Assembly (NCBI GenBank): GCA_039707465.1
Contig: CM077644.1
Span: 102,563,375-102,627,374 of the forward strand
Length of the DNA: 64,000 bases
Origin: Rhabdophis nuchalis
Taxonomy: Eukaryota > Chordata > Lepidosauria > Squamata > Natricidae
Direction of reading: 5' to 3'
Shown in pieces: positions 35,361 to 46,794 of the stretch. The position numbers were made by a program, and so were the translations under genes. The notes under the pieces were generated by a model, which made no database searches, was not told the DNA's origin, and saw only the letters and a program-made list of their open reading frames with translations. The stretch's first letter is position 1; each line of letters begins with the position of its first letter.

Positions 35361-36204
35361 TAAGGTGACCAGATTTCAAGTTTAAAGCGGGACACCATCG
35401 ACGGGAGGGGGGCAGCGGCCTTTTCCAGCTCTGCAGCCACTGCAGAGGCCGCCTTGTCTGGTGGGGGCGCGCGCAGGCTGACCCCCTCCCTTCCCCCCTT
35501 CCGAAAGGGGCACCTGCAGGTGTAGGCCTCTGGTGGGGCGGCGGGGCGGGGCGGCCACGGGCGCTTTGCACACGCTCAGAGGCACGGGGCATGGCCAGGA
35601 AGCAGTGGTGGAGCAGGCTGGTGGAATGGGAGGGCTGGTGAGGGTGGAGCCAGGCAGGCAGCAGGCGGCGGAAGGGAAGGAGACCTATGCGCGCCGGAGT
35701 TTCAGCCGGAGCCCGCGCGGCCCTGAACTTTGCACCGTCACCGCGATGCGCTGAGAGCAGCCAGCTGGAAGCCCCACTGCCACTGCCGCCTCCCCTCCCG
35801 ACTCGTACTGGGTGCCCATGGCAGGACGGACGGGCGGGCAGCGGTGGGGCTTACGGCCGGCCACTTTCAATGCTTCATGCCGTTGGCGCAAAGTTCAGGG
35901 CCACGTGGGCTCTGGCTGCAGCTCCGGCGTGCACAGGTCTCCTCCTCTTCTGCCGCCTGCTGCCTGCCTGGCTCTCCCCTTCTGCCTGCCTGCCAGCTCG
36001 CTCCGGCCGCCACTTCCTGCCTCCACCTTTGAGCATGTGCAGAGCGCCCGCTGCCCGCCCCTGCCTGCCCGCCCACCCACCCCCGCCTGCCCCCCGCTGC
36101 CGCCCCAGGCAAAAATCGGGACATTTTTAAGAGGACGCGGGATGCGGGACAAATTCCTGAAAAGCGGGACTGTCCCGCCAAAAGCAGGACATCTGCTCAC
36201 CTTA
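35361..36204. mobile_element. GC-rich fold-back hAT element, 844 bp
   Basis: The ends are inverted repeats: TAAGGTGACCAGATTTC (left) and the complement of TAAGGTGAGCAGATGTCC (right). CATTAGGC (35353-35360) and TATTAGGC (36205-36212) flank it, an 8-bp duplication with one change. The interior is very GC-rich. It contains long imperfect inverted arms, about 35647-35735 against 35889-35975, sharing GGCAGGCAGCAGGCGGC and GGCCCTGAACTTTG, with outer arms also related. GCGGGACA-type phrases occur near both ends. Many frames stay open by composition only; no transposase is recognised. Confidence 0.88.
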
Positions 36205-36212
36205 TATTAGGC

Positions 36213-37259
36213 AGATGGAAAGATTGAGTATGAAGCATGTGGTTTCTATATGTTGAAATTCCTTTCGTAGGGCTGCCTTTAGGCTGATGAGCTAAACTTC
36301 ATTGGTTTTGGTTTAGATGGATTTAGAGGGAGGATCAGTCTGATAGGATTAGGCCACAAGAAGGGCTGGGTTTGACCCTGATCACCTTCAAAAGATAGGG
36401 GGGAAGGATAATAATGCAGCCTCCATTGCATTATTATGCAACCAAACATCAAATATTTGGTTTTTCAATCTATTTGGTTCTTCAATCTATTTTCTCTACA
36501 ACATCCATTTTTTAAAGTTGACTTATTTTTTAAAAGAAAACATCAAATATTTGGTGTTTTTTTAAATGCATACCAAAATGATTTTTCTTAAGTTAGTTGT
36601 GAATCAAATATTTAATCTTATGGTATTTCTCTAAATGTGTGTCTATGTTAGAAAGTCTTTGAAGATCAGGGTGTGTGTAAATGTTTGGGTACTAGATGAT
36701 AACACGGTAACACGGCTCATCACAGAGAATGCTCTGTACAAAATTGATGTTATATATAGAAACTGCAGCAAAATTATTGTATGCACAATGATAGAAGGAC
36801 CATGAAATCTTCACAGTGGAGGTATGGATTGTGAAAATACTAGAATTTGCAGAAATTGCAGAGCTGGCCAGTTAGTTCAAGGGGGAAAAAACTTTACAAA
36901 AAGACTGGAAATCTCATGTGAACTTTTCGCTGAAAGAAGAAAGAAATGAAGTAATAATCTATAAACGTGAAGATTAAGATAGCTTGTTCTAAATGAGGAA
37001 CTGAAGGGATTTATTATCTAAGAAGGAAGTGGGCTTATAAAATTAAAATTAGCTCTTGAAAAAACGTTTGGAGGTAATTTTATTTCTTACCATTAACCAA
37101 CCAACCTTCCTTCCTTCCTTCCTTTCTTCCTTTCTTCCTTCCTCATTTCCTTTATGTGGAAAAACTCTTGAAGAGTGGAAAGTCTGCGTATACATTGGAA
37201 CTGCAACAGAGCAATCAACTGCTATTTCCAAACCAACATGCAGTGTTGGCATGGCTTCA
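36213..37259. other. No recognised feature
   Basis: AT-rich sequence with a short, impure (TTCC)n tract near 37105-37143. Confidence 0.5.
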
Positions 37260-37532
37260 TCTATATAAATAAAAATGTAACAAGAGTTTGTTCAAAACCA
37301 CTAATCTCTGAAAGCACTGCACCGATCGCTTCCAAATTTTCACACAACGTTCCTTTCAAGTACGGCACCAATGATATATATAGATTATGCAGATGTCACA
37401 CCTGTGCCAGATACACGCAACGGAAATGTACAAAATTGTTTAAACGGTAGGTAGATGGATATAGAGAGAGCAGTGGGCCACAGGTATTATGTCATCCTTT
37501 ATGACATAAAATACTCTGAGGGAAAAATACAG

Positions 37533-37657
37533 TAGGTAGGTAGGTAGGTAGGTAGGTAGGTAGGTAGGTAGGTAGGTAGGTAGGTAGAGGGACAGAGAGG
37601 GAGAGGGAGAAATACAGTAGGTAGGTAGGTTTATTTATTTATTTATTTATTTATTTT
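37533..37657. repeat. (TAGG)n and (TTTA)n microsatellites inside the Helitron
   Basis: TAGG units run 37533-37587. After a GA-rich spacer the phrase AATACAGTAGGTAGGTAGGT reappears, then TTTA units to about 37657 join the L2-like 3' end. The repeated AATACAGTAGG phrase may be a local duplication or a target duplication. Confidence 0.93.
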
Positions 37658-38791
37658 TCACATTTATAACCTGCACCCATCTCACCACAAAGGGACTCGG
37701 GGCGGCGAACAGAGATTTAAAATCAATTATACATAAATACAAAATATTATTAAATAATAACTAAATTAAATCAATAACCTGCTTAAAATAAGTTTAAATT
37801 TAAAACCCAAATTACAATTTTGATTTGTTATAAAATAATGGGTGTGGAGTAGATCATGCTAGGCCGGCCAGATGAAAATAATAAGTTTTTAGGTGCCGGC
37901 GAAACAAGCGGAGGTCTGTGATGGAACGGAGGTCGGGAGGTAGGCCATTCCAGAGGGTAGGGCCACCACAGAGAAGGCCCTTCCCCTGGGAGCCGCCAAC
38001 CAGCATTCTCCGGTCGACGGCACCCGGAGAAGACCCTCTCCCTGGGAGCGAGTCGGTCGAAGGGATGTATGGGGTAAAAGGCGGTCTCAAAGGTAGCTAG
38101 GCCCCGTGCCATGGAGCACCTTGAATATGGTCATCAAAACCTTGTAACGCACCCGGTAGGTCACAGGTAGCCAGTGCAGCTCGCGCAGGAGTGGTGTTAT
38201 GTGGGAATGTCTTGAGATTCCCATGATCACCCGCGCGGCCGCATTCTGGACCAACTGCAACCTCCGAGTGCATCTCAAGGGGAGCCCCATGTAGAGAGCG
38301 TTGCAGTAGCCCAGACGAGAAGTCACGAGTGCTTGAGTGACTGTGCGAAGGGCCTCCCGGTCCAGTAAGGGGTGAAATTGATGGACCAGGCGAACCTGGT
38401 AAAATGCCCCCCTGGCCACGGCCGCCACCTGATCCTCAAGGGACAACCGGGAATCCAGGAGGACTCCTAAATTGTGCACTCTATCCACGGGGGCCAAATT
38501 TTCATTCCCCATGGCCAGCGATGGTGTCAACTGGCTAAACCGGGAAGCCGGGAACCACAACCACTCGGTCTTGGACGGGTTGAGTTTGAGTTTGTTACTG
38601 CCCATCCAGATCCGTATGGCATCTAAACACCGGGACATTACCTCAACGGCATCATTGGGGTGGCTTGGGGTAGAGATGTACAACTGGGTATCATCAGCGT
38701 ACAGATGGTATTCTACCCCAAAACCACGGATGATCTCACCCAGCGGCTTCATATACGTGTTGAATAGGAGTGGCGAGAGGACCGACCCCTG
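37658..38791 (-). mobile_element. 5'-truncated L2-like LINE nested in the Helitron
   Basis: On the minus strand it begins inside the RT motif ([17 protein letters not shown]), goes through the catalytic [10 protein letters not shown] and the [14 protein letters not shown] and [14 protein letters not shown] blocks, and ends in the 3' UTR and (TAAA)n tail. A stop interrupts it just after GTGPSYL (near 38087) and a frameshift follows near 37970. The 260-codon frame starts in Helitron sequence and so is a chance fusion. The terminal hairpin of this copy has lost pairing. Confidence 0.9.
37854..38791 (-). pseudogene. L2-like RT and C-terminal domain remnant
   Basis: Residues from the RT PQGS motif to the C-terminus are recognisable. 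[20 protein letters not shown] and [20 protein letters not shown] are the RT thumb region; [20 protein letters not shown] follows, and the last block reads SLPGRGSSPGA in a shifted frame. The YADD catalytic pair is intact, but everything upstream of the PQGS motif, including the endonuclease, is absent by truncation. The copy is dead. Confidence 0.88.
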
Positions 38792-38913
38792 CGGTTGGGG
38801 GTTATACGGTGCTTGTGTGTATGTGTTTGTGTGTGCAGGTATAGATCTACATACAGATTGGTTGGCCATTTAACCAGACTGGGCCAAAGCAACACGTGGC
38901 CGGGAACGGCTAG

Positions 38914-40374
38914 TTTTAAATAAAACTGCTGAACAATCCCACTCAGACTTGCTGTGGATTTTTTGTTCCCCAGAAAAAGTAAAATATAAAATAAAAATTT
39001 TAGTATAAAATATACATTTATATTATATAGATTTAACACAATGAAATGGAATCAAAGCCTTTAGGCCAAAAATACCACAATAGTAATATATAAACCTATA
39101 ATCAATCAAATGAAAAAGAAGACAAAATATAATAAAATTACATAGAATAAAGTAAAAATAATACAGCTAACAGTAGCAGCCACCAAAATATGTAGTATTC
39201 TCAATCATAGGCAGGATGGATTCAATATAAAATAAATTTTCTTCCCACCTTTAGGGCAGTGGGATCGACATTCAAGTCACCCAGAAAAAGAGAGAGACTA
39301 TTTAAATAAATTATTTCAGACAATGTTTCAGTTAATTCATTTTTTTCCTGAAGACAAATTGGTTTCTGTACCTATGTCTAACTGAAATCCTAGTTTTCCA
39401 TAAGCATATGTAGGTTTATGTATTTATCTATTTTTTAATAATACAGCTTAAATAAACTAGCTATAAAACAAACACATCGAAACTTATAACTGGAATTTGT
39501 CAAAGTAACACCTATGTTGTGGGCTCAAGCATATGATTGGTTGATTAGGAGTTGTGACTCTTAAGGACACTATGTTTCCAGCCTGGCTCTTTAGATCTTA
39601 GATCTTCCATGGCCACTACAACCCGATAGGCCAGAGAGCTAGTTCTTTAGTTAAAGTGTCAAAAATATGATAATTTGAGTTTGGTCATTATGCCTCAAGT
39701 GAAAACTCTGGATTCATTTAAGCAAAAACAAGCTTTAAAATATTTCCATCTGCTTTGAATTAATTGATTTTACAGTATAATATTTCCACTATATGCTATG
39801 TCAGTGATATGACATACATATTCAAAGACATGTTATAAGATTTCTTTATATTTGCAAGGTTGTTTCTCTAGAAATTTTTTCTCTGCCTTCATTAGGAAGA
39901 CAAAAAATCTCTAGCTCAATTCAAGTAGGCTGGAAAAGATGCCTGCCTTAAACCTTGGAAAGCTACTCTTGTTTGGTTAGACCGTATATTGCTTGATTTG
40001 ACTTTGACTTGACTTTGGTTTGATCCCAAGTAAGACAGCTTCCTAGAGTATAGCTCATTTAAATGAATAGAAATAACAAGATTTCTTTTTAGGTGCTTTG
40101 GAACGCAAACCATGATTCCTAGAGCAAAACAAAAGAATTCTAACTCCCTCGGGTCAGCTGAAGAGAGAAACTAATGAAAGTTTGTTCAAGAAGTTAGGAG
40201 CACTTCATAATATTAATCTCTAGAATTTCAGATAATAGTTGAGTCATATTCAAGCAGTCACATCACAGTGTACAAGCAATTCTTCTGAATTGGTCTGGTT
40301 TTGAAAAATTTGAGGGTGAATCTCTCTTAGATCAGAGCTGGAAGACTGGTGATGCTCCAGATATTACTAATGTG
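38914..40374. other. No recognised feature
   Basis: About 1.5 kb of AT-rich sequence; no domain, repeat or RNA signature found. Confidence 0.5.
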
Positions 40375-40380
40375 TATTTC

Positions 40381-41336
40381 AGACTCAAGCTCAACCCGTC
40401 AAAGACTGAGTGGCTGTGGCTACCGGTGCCCCTGTTCAACCAGCTGACTCCATCGCTGGCCATTGGGGGTGAACATCTGGCCCCCGTGGATCGGGCACGC
40501 AACTTGGGCATCCTCCTAGATGCCCGGCTGTCAATGGATGACCATGTGACAGCCGTGGCAAGGGGGGCATTTCACCAGGTTCGCCTGGTGCGCCAGTTGG
40601 ACCCCTATTGGATCGGGACGCCCTTCGCACAGTCACTCATGCGCTTGTGACGTCCCGTCTAGACTACTGTAACGCTCTCTACATGGGGCTCCCCTTGAAA
40701 TGCACCCAAAGGCTGCAGCTGGTCCAGAATGCGGCCGCGCGGGCAGTTTTGGGAGTCACTAGATACTCCCACGTAACACCACTCCTGTGCGGGCTGCACT
40801 GGCTGCCTGTGGCCTTTCGGGTGCGTTTCAAGGTGTTGGTTACTATCTTTAAAGCGCTCCATGGCACAGGACCTAGTTATTTGCGGGATCGTATCCTGCC
40901 CCATACATCCCTTCGGCCGATTCGCTCACACAGAGAGGGACTTCTCTGGGTGCCGTCCACTAGGCAATGCCAGCAGGCGATGCCCAGGGGAAGGGCCTTC
41001 TCTGTGCCGGGCCCGACCCTCTGGAATGACCTTCCCCCTGACATTAGAACGACCACGGACCTCCGCTCCTTCCGTCAGAAACTCAAAACCCACCTGTTTC
41101 ATCTAGCCGGCCTGGCCTAATTCCATCCTTCCCGCCTCAGTTTGTAATTTTATATTATGTGATTAGATTTTAAGGTTAAGTTTTTAATTTTTATAAATTT
41201 GTACAGGGGATTATTTAATTCAATTTTAGTTTATATGTATTGGTGATTGTCATAGTTTTAATTTTTACCTGTACACTGCCCCGAGTCCCTTCGGGGAGAG
41301 GGGGCAGTCTAGAAATCCAATAAATAAATAAATAAA
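40381..41336 (+). mobile_element. 5'-truncated L2-like LINE
   Basis: It begins at [13 protein letters not shown] in the RT thumb and continues through [40 protein letters not shown] and LWNDLPPDIRTTTDL to the stop at 41120. A frameshift lies near 40610. The 3' UTR ends in a hairpin with ACTGCC and GGCAGT arms and an (AAAT)n tail. TATTTC occurs at both junctions (40375-40380 and 41337-41342), a probable short target duplication. Confidence 0.92.
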
Positions 41337-41342
41337 TATTTC

Positions 41343-41803
41343 CTCATCTATGTTTATGCTGACTAGGGTTGCCAATGTTGTGATCAGCAACCACTAAAGA
41401 AGGAAAGATTCACCTCTCTGACTCTTTCTATTTTTCGCCAATTTTTTAACATTATCTCTCACCTACCTGAATTTTTTCTGATTTGTTCTGGGAATATACT
41501 AATTAAACATAATCAAGAAAGTTCTGGCAAAATACCGTCCCAGCTATGAACTCACACAGGAAAGCTATATCTTTCTATTTTAGCCACTTGTACTTTCTGC
41601 CACTCTGTACATAATTTCTGATATTATTTAATTTCTTCCCTTTCTTTTGTTCAAGTTATTTGGTGTATTGTAAGTTGCATTGTATATTTTTATTTCCAGA
41701 ACCTTTCAACCAGATGGAACTGATTAAAAATAATTGAGAAACATTTATCCCAAGATTATTTGTGCATTGGTGTATGTGTGCACACTTACATATACACAAA
41801 CAT
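41343..41803. other. No recognised feature
   Basis: AT-rich interval between an L2 tail and a SINE. Confidence 0.45.
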
Positions 41804-42010
41804 GTGTCTTTGAATCAATCTTGAATCCTAGAGTCTGGCTGGACAATTTCCTGCAGTTTTCTTGGCAAGGTTTTTGTCATTGCCTCCTTCTTAGGACTGA
41901 AAGAGAGTGACTTATCCAAGGTAAACTACCTGGCTTTGTGCTTAAGCTGGGACTGGACATCATGGTCTCCCTGTTTTTAGCCTGATCTCTCAACCATTAA
42001 GCCAAACTGG
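41804..42010 (-). mobile_element. tRNA-derived SINE (GTGTAGTGGTTAAG family), minus strand
   Basis: Plus-strand text shows TTTCCTGCAGTTTTCTTGGC, AAGGTTTTTGTCATTGCCTC, GAAAGAGAGTGACTTATCCA, GGACATCATGGTCTCC and CAACCATTAAGCCAAACTGG. It parallels the copy at 13.3 kb. Confidence 0.82.
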
Positions 42011-43470
42011 ATCTCATTTCCAAATTTCTATACTCTATGTTTATTGTTGACAACACAAACCCATTATTTCCTTACTTCAACAAATATAAAAAAGGTATAT
42101 AAACTGAAAGGTAGAAAAGCAATATAAACACTGAGCTGTGTATTTTACAAAGCAATAAGAAAATGTTAGTCTTAATTGTTTGCTGGATATGATAAGTGAG
42201 AAGACATAATTTCCTCACCTCACAATTACATTGCACATTTTATTTATGATTGATTTTCACACAATCTGGATATGATAATTGTTATGCATGAGATAACTTA
42301 CATAGAAAAGAAAACCTTCTGCAAATAGTGAGAAAGATCCAGCAATAGAAAAACTCCACTACCCCATATTATCATTCAAAAGAATGGGCATGTCCAAAAT
42401 TGATGCATCTTCTGCTCTTTCTAAATATTTCAAGGCATTCAAGTTCATGGTTTCCCCAGAATAATATTTGTAGTTAATGTACAAGGCACTTCTAAATGTT
42501 ATACTAGAAGTTTTTTTAAATTATCAGTATCAAATATCAAAGAAGAGAACTCACTCTACTCACTGGATCAAATATTCTTGAGTACAGCTAGCCTACATTC
42601 AGATTTATTTGCCCCTGAAAACTCCCACTAACTAGTTGAATAGAAAAATTATCTCAGTTTTGAGCTAAATAAATTTGATCTTCTCTCAAATTAAGTGCAA
42701 ATTCCTACTATATTACAGTTATCTAGAAGAAGGGCCTTATTATATCACAGTTCATGGATATATTCTGAAAAGAATCCATTATTTCAGAATATAACTAAGA
42801 TAAACACAACCATTGAAGCAGTAATCCTAAATTTAAGGATTTAAAAGCTAACAAACTCAGTGGAACTGATATTTATATAAAGATTGGATTGTGCTGTAAA
42901 CCACTTTACCACACTACACTTCAATTGTGAGCATCCCTCAGCCAATTCAGAATGGTAGAAGTAAACAGTTTTGCCTTTTGTTTTAGTTTGTTCTAATTAT
43001 ATATTCTGTGAGTTGGAAAGATTAATCTTAACTCTCTCTTTCTCATGTCCATTGCAGGGATTTAAGACTACTTCTACTGGATACGTTTAATTAATCTGTG
43101 AGGATTAATTAATTTTAGCATATTATGGCTTTTGTCTCCTGGCTATATCATCCCTTGGCCAAGATTAGACCTAGGTTGGACTTGTTTGTTTGGGATTTAG
43201 ATCTTCATTGTAAAACGTGGTCATAAGAATGCAGGATATGGCAAATTGCAGTAAATATGAGCTGGTTTCTGAGTGGTCAAAATGCAGTCATGTAACTGCA
43301 GGCGGGGTGTCTATCAGAACTTTGAATGAAGTCCCAAGTACCATTTTTGGGTTTTTATAACTTTGACCAAGATGAGAACTATTTATGTAAAATTGATACC
43401 AATATGATATGAGGCCTTACTGAATATTAAATTTCCCTAAAACCTAATTCACAAAGTTTTTTTCAAAAGG
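42011..43470. other. No recognised feature
   Basis: About 1.5 kb of AT-rich sequence without recognisable element or domain. Confidence 0.5.
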
Positions 43471-43670
43471 AATAATAATAATAATAATAATAAATTTTAA
43501 TTTATAACCCGCTCTCTCTCCCCGAAGGGACTTGAGGTGGGGCACAGGGAATTTAAAATACATATAAAATCACAAACATAGTACAATATAAAATAAAATT
43601 AAACTAACCCTGTGCTAAAATCCCATATTAAAACTAAAAATTAATCGTTAAAAACCCTAAAAACAGTTGA

Positions 43671-44541
43671 TTATCCTAGGCCGGCCAAGCAGAAAAAGTG
43701 TGTTTTTAATTTTTGACGGAAGGAGCGGAGGTCTGTAGTTAGCAGGGCTGCTGTTACATAGCGGGGAGCCAGGTATACAATCAGCACGCCCAACTGCCTC
43801 CCTAGGCCCCACTTCACACAGAAGGACTCACAGCCGGTAGTCTGTGGTACAGTGGTCTCTCTCGGCTCAAGACTTTCCCTAACAATAACCGCTACCCCTC
43901 CACCCCTGCCTAGGGCCGTGGCTGATGAAAAGCGTGGTAAGCTGGCGGGCACATTTCTATGAGGGGAGTCCTCCCTTGTGGCCCAGCCAGGTCTCCGCTA
44001 TTCCCACCAGGTCCGGCTCCCCCTCCGACACAAGGTCGTGGATGAGGGGGGCTTTGTTGACCACAGACCTGGCGTTGCAAAACATCAGCCTCGGGCCCTG
44101 GCTCTGTAATCCCTGACCAACTAGCCTGCAGGGGTTGTGGCACCTGACCGTTTGCAACCATCGGCCTTGTGCCCCCAACCGGGAAGAAGAAACCTGTCTC
44201 CCATCGGACCTGCCCCTCCCTATGACCGTCTCGATAGATAGACCCTCAATGGAAACGGCTTGAGTATCCCCCCTCTTAATGGATCCATCCGCTCCCTTCC
44301 TCGGTCTGCTGGCTTCACCCGTTCCCTTCTTAATTGCCTCAACCTGTCTACACCCTCCCCCCTCCCTGGTACCCCCTAAAATACGTAACAAATGTTTAGC
44401 TAAAAAACCCCTGAGACCATGCTTCGCCCACCTCTCCGGATTAATAAATCCCTCATCAAGGTGGGCCCTCGTTAAAGCGGAGGGCCAAGCCTGCGAGAGC
44501 GGGGACTCTCGCAGTAATAACAGGTCTACCTTTGAGTACAT
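43671..44541 (-). pseudogene. L2-like ORF: N-terminus and endonuclease fused to the C-terminal tail
   Basis: The first frame (44541 to 43957) reads MYSKVDLLLLRESPLSQAW, then the endonuclease start LMFCNARSVVNKAPLIHDLV and GIAETWLGHKGG. A one-base loss near 43957 shifts the frame. The next frame (43952 to 43671) continues with ALGRGGGVAVIVRESLEPRE and LIVYLAPRYVTAA and is joined in phase to LTTDLRSFRQKLKTHFF, the very end of the ORF. The deletion removed the second half of the endonuclease, including the GDFN and SDH motifs, and the RT. The product cannot nick or copy. Confidence 0.9.
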
Positions 44542-45462
44542 ATCAATATATATAAATAATTAAATAAATAATTACGTATAAATATAAATATAAAGGTAAT
44601 ATAAATATAGATGGGTCATGTAATTGATTATAAAAGACATCGTTGGCTAACATAATTAAAATAGGATATAAATAGATGTTATAAATAGATGATAAAAAAC
44701 ATAAATAATTCATAGTGCATCAGTGAGAAATAGTCCGGCAATTGCGTTCTATAGGTCTTAGGTTATGTCATAGTACTTAAATTGTCACCAGGTCTTAAGG
44801 TTTTTCAAAGTTCTTAAATTGTAGCCATCAGAGCTGGCACAGAGTCTGTCCGGATAGATGTATCAGTCCTCCCAAGGCCCAGAAAGGTCCGAAAGGCCCA
44901 AAGCCAGCCGCACTTCCTCCTCCCGGCCCGGCCCGACCCGGCCGAAGGCACCATTCTCTTCCTCTTCGGCCTCGGGCCTGTTCTTATTAGGCCTCTCCCA
45001 GCCGACCGATCTCATATACCTCGGCTTGATCTTACTTTCCTCTCCCGGCCGGAACTCAGCCCACTGACTGCTCCTCCATTCTCCATTCTCCTCCATTCAC
45101 CGTTCTCCCTCTCCACACTCCTCTGCCCTGGCAGGCCGTCCTCCTGGCCCCCCGGCTCTGAACAGCGTCAGCCACAGCATCGGCGTTCTCTGGTACTCTC
45201 CAGCGTCCTCCAGCGTCCTCCAGGCCCGCCAACGGCCAATGCCCCGGCCGGCATCCGCAGCAACCGCGAGGACGCCGACCTCCATTCCGGCGCTCTCACC
45301 TCCGTCTCCGCCGTAACCTCACCCTGGGAGGCCATTCTGGTCTCAAATGGCAGCCAGGGTGGGTGACTCACTGATCCCAGCCCTCAGAATCATAAATAAC
45401 GGGCCGGGGCACAAGAAATAAGGCCAACGAGCTCCATGACCCACACGGAGCTCAAAGCTAGA

Positions 45463-45484
45463 CTGCCATCTTCGCGCAAGCGCA
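45463..45484 (-). promoter_or_regulatory. YY1-like and NRF1-like sites at LINE 5' end
   Basis: On the minus strand TGCGCTTGCGCG (one change from the palindrome at 30061) is followed by AAGATGGCAG. Same spacing and order as the 30-kb copy, which supports a family-level promoter rather than coincidence. Confidence 0.65.
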
Positions 45485-45486
45485 GT

Positions 45487-46314
45487 TCACTTCCTCAAGA
45501 AAAAGAACCCAAAAGACATGATGGTATTGCAACCAGCACAATTGTTTTACATGAATCATACATGCAATGCATTTGAAAAATAGGCGCCATCTAGATTCTT
45601 TTTTAGTCTCCTGTGGATGCACCAGAGAACAATCATAAAACATGTTTGGGATCATAAGGGTTAATTTGGTTTTTTTTCTCTCTTCCAAATAATATTCAGT
45701 ATATATTCTGGATTAACAAATTGTGCAAACAAAAAATAAAGCTTGAGAAAGTATCATTTCGATGGAGACATTTCAAATCTCCCATGATAGACTGTACTTT
45801 ATGAAAAAAAGTGGTAAAATCATATTTCCCCAATGAGTTGTCCTTGTCCTTTTCTTGTTTTTCTAAATTTAACAGACATAATGAAGAGACCTATTTGTAT
45901 CATGGACTAAGGCCAGATTACAACATTAATCGATTTCTACAACCACAATTCCATTTCCTTGGCACCTTTCTAAGAAAAAAGCACAAATTATATCCTACTT
46001 TGGTCTGAGTATCTGCAAGTAATATAATATATTAGGTAGAAGAGGAACTTAAAACAACAAATTAACCAAGATATTATTGAAATGGACAGGCATTTGGAAA
46101 ATTTATTGAAAGATCTATGACCATTCTCCAACAAAACTCAAATGCTTACAACTCCTTTTTTAAAAGGATAATTGGATGAAACTGGGTTACTTTACAGCCA
46201 AACCTCTCACTTGCTAGGTTTCTGACTTCAAGTACTTAACATAATTGCTTAACCTTAAAATGAAAAAGAAACAATGTGATATATTCTCAAGCTCTCAGAA
46301 ATTAATGAGAGGAG

Positions 46315-46318
<4 letters not shown>
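45487..46318. other. No recognised feature
   Basis: AT-rich sequence next to the 5' end of the deleted LINE. The 65-codon frame at 45811-46008 has no domain. Confidence 0.45.

Positions 46319-46350
<32 letters not shown>
46319..46350. repeat. (CA)n microsatellite
   Basis: Sixteen or so CA units. Confidence 0.97.
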
Positions 46351-46353
<3 letters not shown>

Positions 46354-46794
46354 CAAATGTCCAAGTAGCGCAAATTGAAGTAGAGTAGGAAGATTAAGCA
46401 GGAGGAATGTATGATTTGCTAAACTTTACATTTTTCTATTTTATTGATTGAGTGTACAGCATGTTTAGTTTAATACTTTCCAGGACTTGATAATTGCCAT
46501 GCTATGATATTAGTATCTCACACCTTTTTAAAGAAGAAATTCAGTTATTTAATAGTACTCTGCTGCAGTATGTTATGGCAGATGTCTGTGAGATTATAAA
46601 TTGATGACTGTTTACTAAAAAGAAGCCTATATATTTTAAATAAATACGTGCCACATATACTCAGAGATAAACCAAGAATTTTATGTAGCAAACTGTACCA
46701 AAAAAAGTTAGTTTTAGCTTCTTTGTTGATAGACTTATCTGAAAGTATGGTATGGTAATATTTTTAAAAATTATCTATATATCTTATATTTATT
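46351..46794. other. No recognised feature
   Basis: AT-rich interval before the second long L2-like copy. Confidence 0.45.

Larger units (their letters stand above)
37260..38913 (+). mobile_element. Helitron interrupted by a nested L2-like LINE
   Basis: It starts TCTATATAAATAAAAATG and ends CTAG, inserted between A (37259) and T (38914). The 3' hairpin has GGCCA and TGGCC arms (38882-38901). The left part (37260-37450) includes GCACTGCACCGATCG and TTTCACACAACGTTCC, shared with the small Helitron at 5.7 kb. The right part (38792-38913) includes GTATAGATCTACATACAGAT and GGTTGGCCATTTAACCAGAC. A microsatellite and a minus-strand L2 copy lie between the parts. Confidence 0.88.
43471..45486 (-). 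mobile_element. L2-like LINE with intact 5' end and large internal deletion
   Basis: On the minus strand the copy starts with the NRF1/YY1-like pair, has a GC-rich 5' UTR to about 44542, an N-terminal region and part of the endonuclease, and then jumps (near 43742) to the last codons of the ORF, the 3' UTR, hairpin and (ATT)n tail. The whole RT is gone. Both ends are those of a complete element, so the deletion is internal rather than a 5' truncation. Confidence 0.92.

Noticed and set aside
35382..36210. Several open frames in the GC-rich hAT element
   Set aside because: All are within a fold-back element, overlap one another, and lack transposase motifs.
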